A stretch of 64,000 bases of DNA from Oscillospiraceae bacterium. GTDB taxonomy: Bacteria; Bacillota; Clostridia; Oscillospirales; Oscillospiraceae. A model generated the notes under the pieces. That model worked only from the letters and a program-made list of their open reading frames with translations, had not been told where the DNA came from and did not search any database. Shown here in pieces: positions 39,517-49,511 of the stretch. The position numbers and the translations under genes are program-made. The DNA lies in assembly GCA_009781515.1 (NCBI GenBank), contig WQXY01000003.1:62001-126000 (forward strand). The letters are read 5' to 3'. Numbering within the stretch: the stretch's first letter is position 1; every line of letters starts with the position of its first letter.

Positions 39517-40777
39517 CGAGCTTTAACTCATACATAAAGTCTTCCGCAAGCTTGGCATAAAGCCTGTCGCCCGTTTTCAGCGTTTTTGCCGTAAAGAGGA
39601 ACTTTTTCAAATTACTGTCAATTCCTGCACGCGACTGCATTCCTGCTATTGACAGGCAGGTTATTTGCTCTTGTACCGGAGTTAGGCGGCTCTCTGTATA
39701 CACACGCTCATACATTTCCGCAGCTTGAGTTGCGGCATATTTTTCCATTTCCTCATCTTTTACATCTTCATACAGCCAACTTAAATTGCCCCATAGCTTG
39801 GCAGAAATCTGCCTGCTCATTGCGGGAAATCCGGCTGAACAAATCAGCGCAAGATAGTGCGAAGTAAAAACATAATTAATATCACGGGCAGCTGCAAAAT
39901 TCATATGCACCTCTGCACGGGCAGCAGTCATTTCTGCTTCAATGTCAGCCTTTTTTATTGGCTTTGGTTCGGTAAAATATGTGTGGAATGTGCTGAAAAG
40001 GCAGCTGTGACATGTGAGAACATCGTACCATTCCGTGCTGAAATCCGTAAAATACTTACGCAAATCATATCTCATCGGTTGGCTTTCATACAGCTTTGAT
40101 CTGAATACCCTGTAATCATTAAATGTCTTCTTGCAGAAAGGACAGCTGTACTCTTTCGGAAATATGAGCTTATCATTTATAGAAAACTCAACATCAGAGT
40201 AGAATTTATGACCGGGCGGATATATACCCCCGCTCATAGTTTGCGCTTCACCGGATGCCGCTGCTGCTGCCGCACGTACCCGTGCTTGAGCTTGCGTCTT
40301 CTCAGTAGGCGCATGAACAGGCTCCGCTGCAGGTGCTGCTGCGGCGGGTTTTGCTGCCGCGGGCGCTGCAGGTTTCGCCGCTTCCGCTTTGGGAGCAGGC
40401 GCTTGCACTGCGGCGGGTTTGCGAGCAGGCATATATGAATTTCCTAAAATCCCAAACAATAAATCGGGATGCGACCATGACAAATCGTTAAAGCTCTCTT
40501 GTGTCAGAACAAACACAACAGACTCACTGCTTACAACATAAGTAAAATCATCAATGCCGTAAAAGAGTTCACGTCCGCCAAACACATCCCCGGCAACGCA
40601 AGAAGATGCCTTTTGCAAACCTCCGGCGGCACTTTTCTTTAAGATATCAATACTGCCGGAGAGCAGAATATACATGCACTTTTGTCCGTTTTCCTGTCCC
40701 GGACATTGAATTTTATCACCTGCTGAAAACTTTTTGCACGGACCTTGTTCAAGCAATACATTAACATCAATCATCAC
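39506..40777 (-). CDS. cyclic-nucleotide-binding domain fused to DUF2225
   Basis: This 423-residue protein has three parts. Residues 1-120 are a cNMP/CRP-like beta-roll (YILLSGSIDIL, AGDVFGGRELF). Residues about 125-185 are an Ala-Pro-Lys rich linker. Residues about 200-423 are DUF2225, with two zinc-like cysteine pairs (CPFCKKTF, CHSCLF) and helical repeats. No DNA-binding domain is seen, so it is probably a ligand-controlled scaffold rather than a transcription factor. The start is GTG at 40777 with a possible ATG one codon later. Confidence 0.8.
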   Translation of the reverse strand: MMIDVNVLLEQGPCKKFSAGDKIQCPGQENGQKCMYILLSGSIDILKKSAAGGLQKASSCVAGDVFGGRELFYGIDDFTYVVSSESVVFVLTQESFNDLSWSHPDLLFGILGNSYMPARKPAAVQAPAPKAEAAKPAAPAAAKPAAAAPAAEPVHAPTEKTQAQARVRAAAAAASGEAQTMSGGIYPPGHKFYSDVEFSINDKLIFPKEYSCPFCKKTFNDYRVFRSKLYESQPMRYDLRKYFTDFSTEWYDVLTCHSCLFSTFHTYFTEPKPIKKADIEAEMTAARAEVHMNFAAARDINYVFTSHYLALICSAGFPAMSRQISAKLWGNLSWLYEDVKDEEMEKYAATQAAEMYERVYTESRLTPVQEQITCLSIAGMQSRAGIDSNLKKFLFTAKTLKTGDRLYAKLAEDFMYELKLDEE

Positions 40778-40800
40778 TATATCCGCTTCCTTTCAAAGTA

Positions 40801-41571
40801 TTACCGTCTGACTATAACCACCTGCACCACTCTTGCATATGGCTCCGACATATTTACAATACCCTCGCCCTCACTGGGATGCCACCCGAGCGCAAGGTCT
40901 GCTCTGCCATGCCATACAGCGGTTGCAAGCTCCCATGCATCATACTCGAGCACTCCGATTTTTACACCAAGAATATCTCCGACAGCCATTATCACTTCAA
41001 CATCCATGCCGACAAATCTGCCTTCGTCATTTTTGAATGATAACGGCGGTGAGTCCGGCGGCAATGCGACAGTGAGCGAGTTTGTAAGTGTTTCCGGATC
41101 ATTTATCATTGAGTATGTATAATTTCTGCCTACAAAATACTTGTTATAAAGTCCTCTCAAGGTGCCGTTTCGCTCTAACGTTTCAAGCGCAGAGTCCACT
41201 GCACGAAGAAGCCTTGTGTTCTCTTTTGGAACAGCTATCCGCAGTTCATATTCAACGAGCGGTTCAAGTAGAATTCTGACTCCCGAAGTCCTCGAAACAA
41301 GCTCTGCAGCTGTTGTGCTTTCCATAATTACACAGTCAATCTGAGCAGCTTTTAAGTCTATCATCATTTGCTCTGCAGAGTAGTACGACCTCGCTGTGCC
41401 AAGCTCCGTAGCCAAACGTATTGACGGCGTACCCGCAAGACCGCCGATTGTACTGCCCTCGACATCCTCGCGCGAGTTGACAACATTCGGATACCCGCAC
41501 CCGATAAGCAGGAGTATCGGCACAATAAGCACTGCGATTTTTAAGATAGTTCCTCGAATGATATTACTCAT
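40801..41571 (-). CDS. amino-acid-type solute-binding lipoprotein
   Basis: This 256-residue protein has a signal peptide with lipobox (LLLIGC, cysteine about 25) and a periplasmic-binding-protein type 3 fold (VALPPDSPPLSFKNDEGRFVGMDVEVIMAVGDILG near the end and IRLATELGTARSYYSAEQMM earlier). The usual order of lobes looks unusual, with the classic SBP opening motif in the second half, as if circularly arranged or duplicated. No permease or ATPase gene is adjacent, so it may be a sensor or orphan receptor. Its start overlaps the ftsH stop by four bases. Confidence 0.72.
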   Translation of the reverse strand: MSNIIRGTILKIAVLIVPILLLIGCGYPNVVNSREDVEGSTIGGLAGTPSIRLATELGTARSYYSAEQMMIDLKAAQIDCVIMESTTAAELVSRTSGVRILLEPLVEYELRIAVPKENTRLLRAVDSALETLERNGTLRGLYNKYFVGRNYTYSMINDPETLTNSLTVALPPDSPPLSFKNDEGRFVGMDVEVIMAVGDILGVKIGVLEYDAWELATAVWHGRADLALGWHPSEGEGIVNMSEPYARVVQVVIVRR

Positions 41572-43544
41572 TTGTCTTTATTGTCAAAATAACTTCCTAA
41601 GTCCGGAATTTCCGGAAATTCACTTGAACGCTTCTCTGGCGTATCAGGGTGTTCTGACGGATTATCCGGTGTTTCTTTCTTTGGCGGCAGCTTTCCGCCG
41701 TTTTCGCAAAAATACTTAAAGTCATCACCGTTGATTGACTCATTTTCGAGCAGACATTCGACAGTTGCCAAAACGAGTTGCTTATGCTCGGTTAGAATAT
41801 CTTCGCAAATCTGACTGGCTGCATCAAATATTGCTTTTACCTCATCATCAATTGCGGCAGCGGTTTTTTCCGAGTAGCTCTTGGTCTGTGAAAAATCACG
41901 CCCGATAAACACACTGTGACTGCTGTTATCAAACGAAATTGGACCTATTGCATCACTCATGCCGTATTTCATAACCATGGAGCGTGCCATTGCGCTTGCA
42001 TGCTGAATGTCGGCACCTGCTCCCGTGGATATATCGTCAAGGAATATTTTCTCCGCAATACGTCCGCCAAGCATTGAAACAATACTTTCAAACAGCTCGC
42101 TGCGAGACCTGTAATCCTTGTCCTCCTGCGGACGAAATACAGTCATTCCTCCTGATTGACCGCGCGGGACAATCGTAACAAGATGCACAGGGTCAACATG
42201 TTCAAGATGATATGCTGCAATAGCGTGTCCTGCTTCGTGATATGCTGTGATTTTACGGCTTTTTTCTGTGACCACACGGCTCTTTTTCTCAGGTCCTGCC
42301 ATAACTTTAAGAGTAGCTTCTTCAATATCAGGCATTGTGATAAAACGCTTATTCCCGCGGGCAGCCAAAAGTGCCGCCTCATTAAGCAGATTTTCCAAGT
42401 CCGCACCCGTAAAGCCTATTGTACCTTTTGCAATCTCGGAAAGACTGATATCCTCACCGAGTATTTTGCCACGGGCATGAACTTTTAATATTTCCTCACG
42501 CCCTTTGATATCAGGCATTCCGATATATACCTGACGGTCAAAGCGACCGGGACGAAGCAGTGCATTATCGAGAATATCTGCACGGTTGGTTGCCGCAATA
42601 ATTATAACACCTTCATTTGTGGCAAAACCGTCCATTTCAACAAGCAGTTGGTTAAGTGTTTGCTCACGCTCATCATGTCCGCCGCCGAGACCCGCTCCAC
42701 GCTGACGGCCGACGGCATCGATTTCGTCTATAAATATGATAGACGGTGCGGCTTTTTTCGCTTGGTCAAATAAATCACGGACACGCGAAGCACCGACACC
42801 AACATAAAGTTCTACAAAATCAGAGCCCGATATCGACAGGAACTGAACACCGGCTTCCCCCGCAACCGCTTTTGCTATGAGGGTTTTACCCGTTCCCGGA
42901 GGTCCTACGAGAAGCACGCCCTTTGGAATTCGGGCACCGATTGTGATGTATTTTTGCGGTCCTTTAAGGAAGTCCACAATCTCGCTGAGTTCTTCTTTTT
43001 CTTCCTCAGCTCCGGCTACATCGGCAAATGTCACTTTCTTTTTATCATCACCGGCAATCTTTGTCCTCGCTTTGCCAAATCGCATGGCTCCCTTATCGCC
43101 GCCCATGCCCGAGCGGTTCATCATGGAGTTCCAGATAAAGAAGAACACGGCAATCAAAATAACATACGGCAGAAGCGATACCCACCACGGAATACGCATA
43201 CCCGGCTCATAATTATATTCAAACTTCGGGTCTTCCAATGCGCTTGTTATTACATCCGCAAAATCGGCATAGAAGATTTCCAAACTCCGCAAATCATGGA
43301 TAACATATGGGCTTCCCGATGTTCCGTAGTTAGTTTTGAGCTTTGCTTCGACTCTGTTGTTTTCATTAATCTTAAAGGTCTCGACCCTTTCTTCAATAAA
43401 CAACCGCCTAAGCTCCGAAAACTTAACCGTGGTTGTAGTCGGGTCATTTGGTGAATACATAAGCCAAAATGCCGTTAAAATTATAATGAGTATGAAAATA
43501 TAAAGACCTATCTCGCGCGGGCTCTTACTATTTTTTGCTTTCAA
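41568..43544 (-). CDS. ftsH: ATP-dependent membrane metalloprotease FtsH
   Basis: This 658-residue protein has two membrane helices (about 12-30 and 125-143) around an extracytoplasmic domain. The AAA domain follows (Walker [14 protein letters not shown], Walker [12 protein letters not shown], second region of homology [19 protein letters not shown]), then the zinc-protease motif HEAGH. It degrades membrane and regulatory proteins. It starts with TTG at 43544, ten bases after GGAG. It follows tilS and hpt in the conserved order. Confidence 0.97.
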   Translation of the reverse strand: MKAKNSKSPREIGLYIFILIIILTAFWLMYSPNDPTTTTVKFSELRRLFIEERVETFKINENNRVEAKLKTNYGTSGSPYVIHDLRSLEIFYADFADVITSALEDPKFEYNYEPGMRIPWWVSLLPYVILIAVFFFIWNSMMNRSGMGGDKGAMRFGKARTKIAGDDKKKVTFADVAGAEEEKEELSEIVDFLKGPQKYITIGARIPKGVLLVGPPGTGKTLIAKAVAGEAGVQFLSISGSDFVELYVGVGASRVRDLFDQAKKAAPSIIFIDEIDAVGRQRGAGLGGGHDEREQTLNQLLVEMDGFATNEGVIIIAATNRADILDNALLRPGRFDRQVYIGMPDIKGREEILKVHARGKILGEDISLSEIAKGTIGFTGADLENLLNEAALLAARGNKRFITMPDIEEATLKVMAGPEKKSRVVTEKSRKITAYHEAGHAIAAYHLEHVDPVHLVTIVPRGQSGGMTVFRPQEDKDYRSRSELFESIVSMLGGRIAEKIFLDDISTGAGADIQHASAMARSMVMKYGMSDAIGPISFDNSSHSVFIGRDFSQTKSYSEKTAAAIDDEVKAIFDAASQICEDILTEHKQLVLATVECLLENESINGDDFKYFCENGGKLPPKKETPDNPSEHPDTPEKRSSEFPEIPDLGSYFDNKDK

Positions 43545-43557
43545 CTGAAAAACACTC

Positions 43558-44094
43558 CTATGTGTATATTTCTTTTTTCAAGACTGCCACATTTGGCAGG
43601 TTGCGGTATTTTTCCGCATAATCCAAGCCGTAGCCTACAACAAACTCATTTGGACATGTAAAACCTGTGTAGTCTGCGGTAAATGGCATCTCACGCCTCT
43701 CGGGTTTGTCAAGCAGTGTGCATATCTTAAGAGATGCAGGCTTTTGCTTCGCAATCATAGCATGGAGGGCTGTCAGGGTGACACCCGTATCCAAAATGTC
43801 TTCAATAACAATAATATCTCTTCCTTTTGTCACAAAATCAATCGTTTCGTTAACGTTGACCTTGCCGGAAGAAACAGATGAAAACCCGTAAGATGAAGCT
43901 GTAAGAAACTGGATTTCACAATCGAGATTAATATTTCGTGCCAAATCCGCAAGAAAAACGTAGCAACCCTTAAGCACTCCTATGAGCAGTATCTTTTTTC
44001 CCGCGTAATCCTTTGTGATTTGCTCGCCAAGCTCTACAATCCGCTCTTTAATTTGCTCCTCGGTAAACAGGATTTTCTCTAAATCATTAGTCAT
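43558..44094 (-). CDS. hpt: hypoxanthine phosphoribosyltransferase
   Basis: This 178-residue type I phosphoribosyltransferase has the PRPP loop VIEDILDTGVTLTAL and the YAGKKILLIGVLKG segment. The C-terminal VGYGLDYAEKYRNLP is typical of bacterial HPRT. It salvages hypoxanthine and guanine. It lies two bases after tilS and 13 before ftsH, as in most Firmicutes. Confidence 0.96.
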   Translation of the reverse strand: MTNDLEKILFTEEQIKERIVELGEQITKDYAGKKILLIGVLKGCYVFLADLARNINLDCEIQFLTASSYGFSSVSSGKVNVNETIDFVTKGRDIIVIEDILDTGVTLTALHAMIAKQKPASLKICTLLDKPERREMPFTADYTGFTCPNEFVVGYGLDYAEKYRNLPNVAVLKKEIYT

Positions 44095-44096
44095 CG

Positions 44097-45461
44097 TTAT
44101 ATCTCCTCAAATATGATTGATACGGTTAAATCGCCTGACTTTGGAACTGCTCTGTCGGAAGCCCCGATGCCGTAGATGCCAAGTACACCCTCATCGTCAC
44201 ATATAACCGGAATTAACGCTCTTTTTCGCATCGGAATACGCTTTTCAATAAACAGCTTTTTCAGCGACTTTGTACCGCTTTGTCCGCTCAGCTTGACTGT
44301 GTCGCCGGAGCGACGTGGTCTGACGGTTATTCTACCACAAATGTCAACACTTTTGAACATAAATGAAGTTAATGACGCATTACCTTTAATATTATCATCA
44401 AATGTTATTGATTTGCAAGTTATTTTGAGCCCCAAACCGAGAATAATTAAACTATCTCCAACCATCGGGTAAACCGGAGCAAATTCTGCATCGCCGCTTT
44501 TCGGCTGCGCATCGAAAACAACACGGTCATACTCTCTGTATACAGTCATACCCGGAAGCGAAAGGCTCGCTGACGGGCTGTCACTTAAACATAATCTGAG
44601 CACATCATTTACATGGTTGTGCGACAGTGTCGGAGCGCCCGGCGATGAGGTGCTGTAAATTTTTCTGATGACACGTGACGAAACCGAAAACGGCAGCACC
44701 GCAAGGTCTTTTGCATCTGTTGTATGCCCTGCACAGCAGTCTTGAATGAATAAATTCGCAATGTCTGCAATAAAATCCTCATCGGCACGGAAAAGCCGGG
44801 CTGACGAAAATGCAATCTCATGAAAACGCGGGTTAAACTCCTCCAAAAGAGGAATTACATTGTGCCGCATTTTATTGCGTGAATATATATCAAGCTTATT
44901 TGTAGAGTCCTCTACAAAAGGCAGGTTGCGCTCCTCAATGAAACTCATCACTTCTTCACGCGAAATGCAAAGCAGCGGACGTATTACATCATCTCTGACC
45001 GGCGGAATGCCTGCCATACCAATTGCCCCCGCTCCGCGTACAAAGTTGAGCAGCATTGTTTCGGTATTGTCGTTAATTGTATGCGCCGTTGCAATCCGCA
45101 GGGCGCTTACCTTAGAGGCAGTTTGATAGAAAAACGAATACCGCATGTCACGCGCTGTCTCTTCGATACCCGTCGAGCGTCTTTTTGCATTTGAGCGTAC
45201 ATCACCTCTGTCGGAATAAAACGGTATGCCATGCTCCTCGCAAATATTCATAACAAATGTTTCATCACGGTCGGACTCCTCGCCGCGAAGCCCGTGATTG
45301 TAATGTGCCGCAACAATTCTAAATCCACGCTCGTATGAAATATGCCTCATTATTTCAAGCAGGCACATTGAGTCTGCGCCGCCCGACACACACACAAGCA
45401 CAACTCCCGCACTTGGAAGCATTCTATATTCATCTGCATACTCGAGCACTTTCGCTATCAA
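44097..45461 (-). CDS. tilS: tRNA(Ile)-lysidine synthetase
   Basis: This 454-residue PP-loop ATPase has VCVSGGADSMCLLE (SGGxDS), then HYNHGLRGEESDRDE and a TilS C-terminal domain (TVRPRRSGDTVKLSGQSGTKSL). It adds lysine to C34 of tRNA-Ile(CAU), which lets the tRNA read AUA. The start is a TTG at 45461 nine bases after GGAG. Confidence 0.95.
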   Translation of the reverse strand: MIAKVLEYADEYRMLPSAGVVLVCVSGGADSMCLLEIMRHISYERGFRIVAAHYNHGLRGEESDRDETFVMNICEEHGIPFYSDRGDVRSNAKRRSTGIEETARDMRYSFFYQTASKVSALRIATAHTINDNTETMLLNFVRGAGAIGMAGIPPVRDDVIRPLLCISREEVMSFIEERNLPFVEDSTNKLDIYSRNKMRHNVIPLLEEFNPRFHEIAFSSARLFRADEDFIADIANLFIQDCCAGHTTDAKDLAVLPFSVSSRVIRKIYSTSSPGAPTLSHNHVNDVLRLCLSDSPSASLSLPGMTVYREYDRVVFDAQPKSGDAEFAPVYPMVGDSLIILGLGLKITCKSITFDDNIKGNASLTSFMFKSVDICGRITVRPRRSGDTVKLSGQSGTKSLKKLFIEKRIPMRKRALIPVICDDEGVLGIYGIGASDRAVPKSGDLTVSIIFEEI

Positions 45462-45473
45462 AAATATATGCTC

Positions 45474-46823
45474 CTATTCCTCGTGATATCTGTCTATTGA
45501 CGAGAAGTTTGTATATTCGGGATCCCAACGCAGATTTACCGTACTTGTTTCACCTCTACGGTTTTTTAGCACAATACACTCTGCAATATTCGGAAACTCC
45601 GATTCTTCCTTAGTGTAATAGTCGTCTCTGTAAAGCCCCATAACAATGTCCGCATCCTGCTCAATCGAGCCGGACTCACGCAGGTCGCTCAGTTGAGGCC
45701 GCCTGTCGTCCATTTTTCGCTTATCACTCTCGCGGTTGAGCTGCGAGAGACAAATCACAGGCACATTGAGTTCTTTTGCCATGACTTTCATCATACGGCT
45801 GATTTCTCCGATTATCTGCACCCTGTTTTCGCCTCTGTAACCCTTATCGCTTGTAGCTGCCGACATAAGCTGCATATAATCGATAACAACAAGCCCCAAG
45901 TCTGATATACGGCGGCATTGCGCATTCATTTCCGTAACCGTAAGCGAAGCGTCATCGTTTATTTTCAGCTTAGCTTCACTGATATGTGCGGCGGCATCTG
46001 CAAGCCGTTTCCACTCTTCATCGCTTATTCTGCCTGTCTGCAACTTTTCACTTTTTATATACGACGAAGCCGAAAGAAGCCTCATAGCAAGCTGCTCACG
46101 CGACATTTCGAGAGAAAATACCGCAACCGTTTTTCCCGATTTTCTTGCTGCATGAAGCGCGATATTAAGTGCTATACTTGTTTTTCCCATACCGGGTCTT
46201 GACGCTATGATAATCAAATCCGATTTATTGAGTCCCATAATTATCCTGTCAAGGTCGCTAAAGCCTGTTGCCATGCCGGGTATTCCGACACCTGCTTTTG
46301 CTGTTTCTGAAATCTGCTGATAAACATCATGCATGATTTTTTTTATATCCTCAAGCTCCGCTCTGCTGCTGCCCGAACGCAGTCCGTATACCTTTCTCTC
46401 GGCGGCTTCAAGAATATTCATCGCTCCACCCTCGCCGGAAACAGCCATTGACGAAATGTCACTCCCCGCGTCGGCAATGCCACGAAGCAGTGATTTATCC
46501 TTAATAATCCACGCATATTCCATAACATTTGCGGCAGTCGGAGTTATCAGCATAAGGTCACGAATATATGCGGGCAAATCGTCCGTATAAACCCCGTCCT
46601 CACGCATTTGCTCAAGCACCGTCACAGGGTCAATAGGCTTTGCATAGCTGAACATCGAAAAAACTGTTTCAAAAACACTCCTGTTGACGGTTGAATAAAA
46701 ATCCTCGGGTCTGACAATCCCGATAACGTCACCGACACACCGCCCGTCTATCAGCATTGACCCTAAAACCGCCTGCTCCGCGGGAATACTGTGCGGTATT
46801 TGCTTACCTAACAAATCGTCCAT
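45474..46823 (-). CDS. dnaB: replicative DNA helicase
   Basis: This 449-residue protein has an N-terminal helical domain (HSIPAEQAVLGSMLID) and a RecA-like motor with Walker A ASRPGMGKTSIALN, FSLEMSREQLAMRLLS and SQLNRESDKR (H3/H4 motifs). It is the hexameric replication-fork helicase. It sits 10 bases after rplI, a common Firmicutes order (gdpP-rplI-dnaB). Confidence 0.97.
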   Translation of the reverse strand: MDDLLGKQIPHSIPAEQAVLGSMLIDGRCVGDVIGIVRPEDFYSTVNRSVFETVFSMFSYAKPIDPVTVLEQMREDGVYTDDLPAYIRDLMLITPTAANVMEYAWIIKDKSLLRGIADAGSDISSMAVSGEGGAMNILEAAERKVYGLRSGSSRAELEDIKKIMHDVYQQISETAKAGVGIPGMATGFSDLDRIIMGLNKSDLIIIASRPGMGKTSIALNIALHAARKSGKTVAVFSLEMSREQLAMRLLSASSYIKSEKLQTGRISDEEWKRLADAAAHISEAKLKINDDASLTVTEMNAQCRRISDLGLVVIDYMQLMSAATSDKGYRGENRVQIIGEISRMMKVMAKELNVPVICLSQLNRESDKRKMDDRRPQLSDLRESGSIEQDADIVMGLYRDDYYTKEESEFPNIAECIVLKNRRGETSTVNLRWDPEYTNFSSIDRYHEE

Positions 46824-46833
46824 AAATAAATCT

Positions 46834-47283
46834 CTAACTCTCTATTACTAACACATGAATTGTGCCGAAAATCTCAAATCCCAACTTGCACTTCACTTCA
46901 TATGAGCCATATGATTTTATCGGCTCGTCTTGAACAATCTTGTTCTTTTCGATTTCAATGCCATGCTGCTTTTTCAGTTCTTCCGCTATTTCCTTTGATG
47001 TAATCGAACCAAAAAGCTTGCCCCCCTCTTCACCTGAGCGCGCCGAAATTTTTACGAGCACATTTTCAAGCTTTGAAGCTACTTCATTTGCAGCAGCCTT
47101 GTCAGTTTCGAGCTTTCTTTGACGCTCTTTTTCCTGTTTGTTCATAATCGTCACATTTTCGGATGTTGCGGGAACCGCTAATTTTTTCGGGAAAAGGAAA
47201 TTGCGTGCATATCCGTCGGCAACATTAATGAGCGCACCCTTTTTGCCCGTGCCTTTTACATCTTCGCTTAAAATTACTTTCAT
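46834..47283 (-). CDS. rplI: 50S ribosomal protein L9
   Basis: This 149-residue protein starts [30 protein letters not shown]-like with the L9 signature [13 protein letters not shown], then the long central helix and a C-terminal globular domain. It binds 23S rRNA. Its start overlaps the gdpP stop by four bases (ATGA). Confidence 0.98.
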   Translation of the reverse strand: MKVILSEDVKGTGKKGALINVADGYARNFLFPKKLAVPATSENVTIMNKQEKERQRKLETDKAAANEVASKLENVLVKISARSGEEGGKLFGSITSKEIAEELKKQHGIEIEKNKIVQDEPIKSYGSYEVKCKLGFEIFGTIHVLVIES

Positions 47284-49298
47284 TGTCCGCTTCTCCTTTT
47301 TGCAGGCGTCTTCGTTGACATCCCTGTTTTCTTCAAATAATCATCTATTGCTTGCTCAAGTTCCGAAACCACATCGTCAACACTTCTATTTTGCACTTGA
47401 AAGCCTGCGGTTGCCTGACTTCCGCCGCCTCCAAGCTTTTCTAAAATCACCTGCACATTTATATCGCCAATGCTGCGCGCTGAGACATATACCGTGTCAT
47501 CGTCCTTTGCCACGGCAAACGACGTATGCACACCCTTGATGCCAAGCAATTCATCTGCCGCCTGAGCTATACTCACCTTGCTTTGTTTGTCATCACCTGC
47601 CGCAATCGCAATGCCGTCTCTGAAAATTTCGGCTGCCTGCATAAGATTAAAGCGTGCGGAAGCTATTTCAAAATCTGATTGCAGCAAACGTTTGACAGCC
47701 GCTGCGTCGGCACCCATACGCTTCAGGTATGCCGCCGCGTCAAATGTTCCGCTCCCCGTATTGACCGAAAAGCTTTTTGTATCAAGTACAATCCCCGCGA
47801 GGAGCGCTTCCGCCTCAACACGCAATATATCGCTGCGGTCAACCAAGTATTGCATCATTTCCGTGACAAGCTCCGAACTTGAGGATGCGTATGGCTCGTG
47901 GAAATTCAAAACGGCATTATCTATATAGTCCGCCGCCCGACGATGATGGTCAATAATCGCAATTCGTGTACATGACAATAGTAATGTGTGCGACTCAACC
48001 TTGTCGGGTCTGTTTGTATCAACAATTACAAGAAGCGTCTTTTTGTCAGCTTCGAGCACCGCATCTTGAGCAGTTATAAAAACATCGGCATATTCTTCCT
48101 GCTGCTTAATTACGTTCAGATAATCCTTTTGTGCGCCCCCTACCTTTGTCTCAATAATCACACGGGCTGTTTTTCTTTTGGCACGCGCAATGCAGCAAAC
48201 ACCTATTGCCGCTCCGATAGAGTCATAATCCGCATTTTTGTGACCCATGATATATACCTGCGACGCATCGCCGAGAAGTTCTCCAAATGCACTTGCCATA
48301 ACTCTTGCTTTGACCTTTGTGCGCCGCTCCATTGTCTGTGGTCTTCCGCCGAAAAATTCAAAACCGTATCTGTTTCTTATAACTGCCTGATTTCCTCCGC
48401 GGCTGAGCGCCATTTCGATACCAAGGCTTGCAAAACGGTAGTTTTCCTGCGGCGAGATGCCGTCTTTCCCAATGCCGATACTTAGGGTTGCCTGGACGCC
48501 GCCGGCTCCGATGCATGTGCTTACCTGTTCAAGAACAGAAAAATTATCTTTTATGACAGTTTCCAAAAACCGTTCTTCAAACAGGAAAAAGTATCTGTCT
48601 CTGTCAAATCTGCAAAGAAATCCGTCTTTGTCTCTTGTCCATGTGTTTATCTTTTCGCCGATATCCGATAGCAGAAACGACTTCTCTTTTTCGCTCATGC
48701 CCTTAAAAAGCTCATCATAATTATCAAGTGTCAAAAGTGCAAAAACCAAACGCGAGTCAAGATAGGACTCACAAATTCTTGTATATTCCGTGACATCAAT
48801 CCAGTATGTCATTGCAACGTATTCGCGTTCCGAGAGCACCATGCTTCCATATACCCAATACAGCTTATCGCCAATCGGGACAGGTTCTTCACATTCGCTT
48901 TTGCCGCCAAGTAGCCAGTCCCATGAATAATCAGGGATAATATCCGTTATGTTATTACCAAAAAACGGCTCCTGCGCACTTGTTATCGCAATAAATCTAT
49001 CGTTTGACCATACAATCTCTCCCGTTTCTGAGTTGTAAATCAAAACGGGAAGCGGTGTGTCGCGCACTGTCAAATCCATGCTGTCGGTAATGGTTTCAAG
49101 GTATCCAAGAAGTTTTGCCGTGCGTCGCCTCGATGCAAAAAATAAATATAACGCGGCGAGAATAATAACCCCCGCTTGAATTGCTGCAAGAATTCTGCCG
49201 TAACCGCCAATGAAAAATGTTGCAACAGCAAATGCTATCAGAAGTATAATATAAAACCGCACGTTGGGCTGTAACAGTCTTAGCAGTTTTTTGCTCAT
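47280..49298 (-). CDS. gdpP: cyclic-di-AMP phosphodiesterase GdpP
   Basis: This 672-residue protein has two N-terminal membrane helices (about 15-55), a PAS-like domain, a degenerate GGDEF domain with no GGDEF motif in place, then DHH and DHHA1 domains ([48 protein letters not shown]). It hydrolyses c-di-AMP and so affects potassium and wall balance. A promoter lies at 49335-49363, making it first in the operon that runs to radA. Confidence 0.95.
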   Translation of the reverse strand: MSKKLLRLLQPNVRFYIILLIAFAVATFFIGGYGRILAAIQAGVIILAALYLFFASRRRTAKLLGYLETITDSMDLTVRDTPLPVLIYNSETGEIVWSNDRFIAITSAQEPFFGNNITDIIPDYSWDWLLGGKSECEEPVPIGDKLYWVYGSMVLSEREYVAMTYWIDVTEYTRICESYLDSRLVFALLTLDNYDELFKGMSEKEKSFLLSDIGEKINTWTRDKDGFLCRFDRDRYFFLFEERFLETVIKDNFSVLEQVSTCIGAGGVQATLSIGIGKDGISPQENYRFASLGIEMALSRGGNQAVIRNRYGFEFFGGRPQTMERRTKVKARVMASAFGELLGDASQVYIMGHKNADYDSIGAAIGVCCIARAKRKTARVIIETKVGGAQKDYLNVIKQQEEYADVFITAQDAVLEADKKTLLVIVDTNRPDKVESHTLLLSCTRIAIIDHHRRAADYIDNAVLNFHEPYASSSSELVTEMMQYLVDRSDILRVEAEALLAGIVLDTKSFSVNTGSGTFDAAAYLKRMGADAAAVKRLLQSDFEIASARFNLMQAAEIFRDGIAIAAGDDKQSKVSIAQAADELLGIKGVHTSFAVAKDDDTVYVSARSIGDINVQVILEKLGGGGSQATAGFQVQNRSVDDVVSELEQAIDDYLKKTGMSTKTPAKRRSGQ

Positions 49299-49334
49299 TC
49301 GGGTACTCCAGTTCTCAAATTAGACAGGGTGCTT

Positions 49335-49363
49335 ATTATACCAAAGCAGGTTTATATATACAA
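49335..49363 (-). promoter_or_regulatory. SigA promoter for the gdpP-radA operon
   Basis: Minus-strand TTGTAT (49358-49363) and TATAAT (49335-49340) are 17 bases apart, 37 bases upstream of the gdpP ATG. Confidence 0.75.
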
Positions 49364-49391
49364 TATAATTTTAGCAAAACAAAAAATTTGC

Positions 49392-49420
49392 TTGCAATTA
49401 CTATAGAAGCATGGTAATAT
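49392..49420 (+). promoter_or_regulatory. SigA promoter for the nusA operon
   Basis: TTGCAA (49392-49397) and TAATAT (49415-49420) are 17 bases apart. It is divergent from the gdpP promoter, and predicts a leader of about 85 bases before nusA. Confidence 0.7.
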
Positions 49421-49445
49421 ACTTTTCGGCAGGAACAATTCCGAC

Positions 49446-49469
49446 GAGTGGGCACTCCCACTCTTTTTT
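49446..49469 (+). terminator. attenuator-like hairpin in the nusA leader
   Basis: GAGTGGG and CCCACTC pair around the loop cact and are followed at once by six T residues, forming a full intrinsic terminator between the promoter and nusA. Outer bases GGCAG (49428-49432) and CTGCC (49470-49474) could form a competing or enclosing stem. NusA itself affects such pauses, so autoregulation by attenuation is plausible. Confidence 0.7.
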
Positions 49470-49511
49470 CTGCCAAACAACTAAAAAGTAATTTAATAGG
49501 AGTATAAAAAC

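Noticed and set aside
40208-40438. Cys/Arg-rich plus-strand frame
   Set aside because: It is the complement of the Ala-Pro linker of the cNMP/DUF2225 gene; the composition comes from GC-rich repeats.
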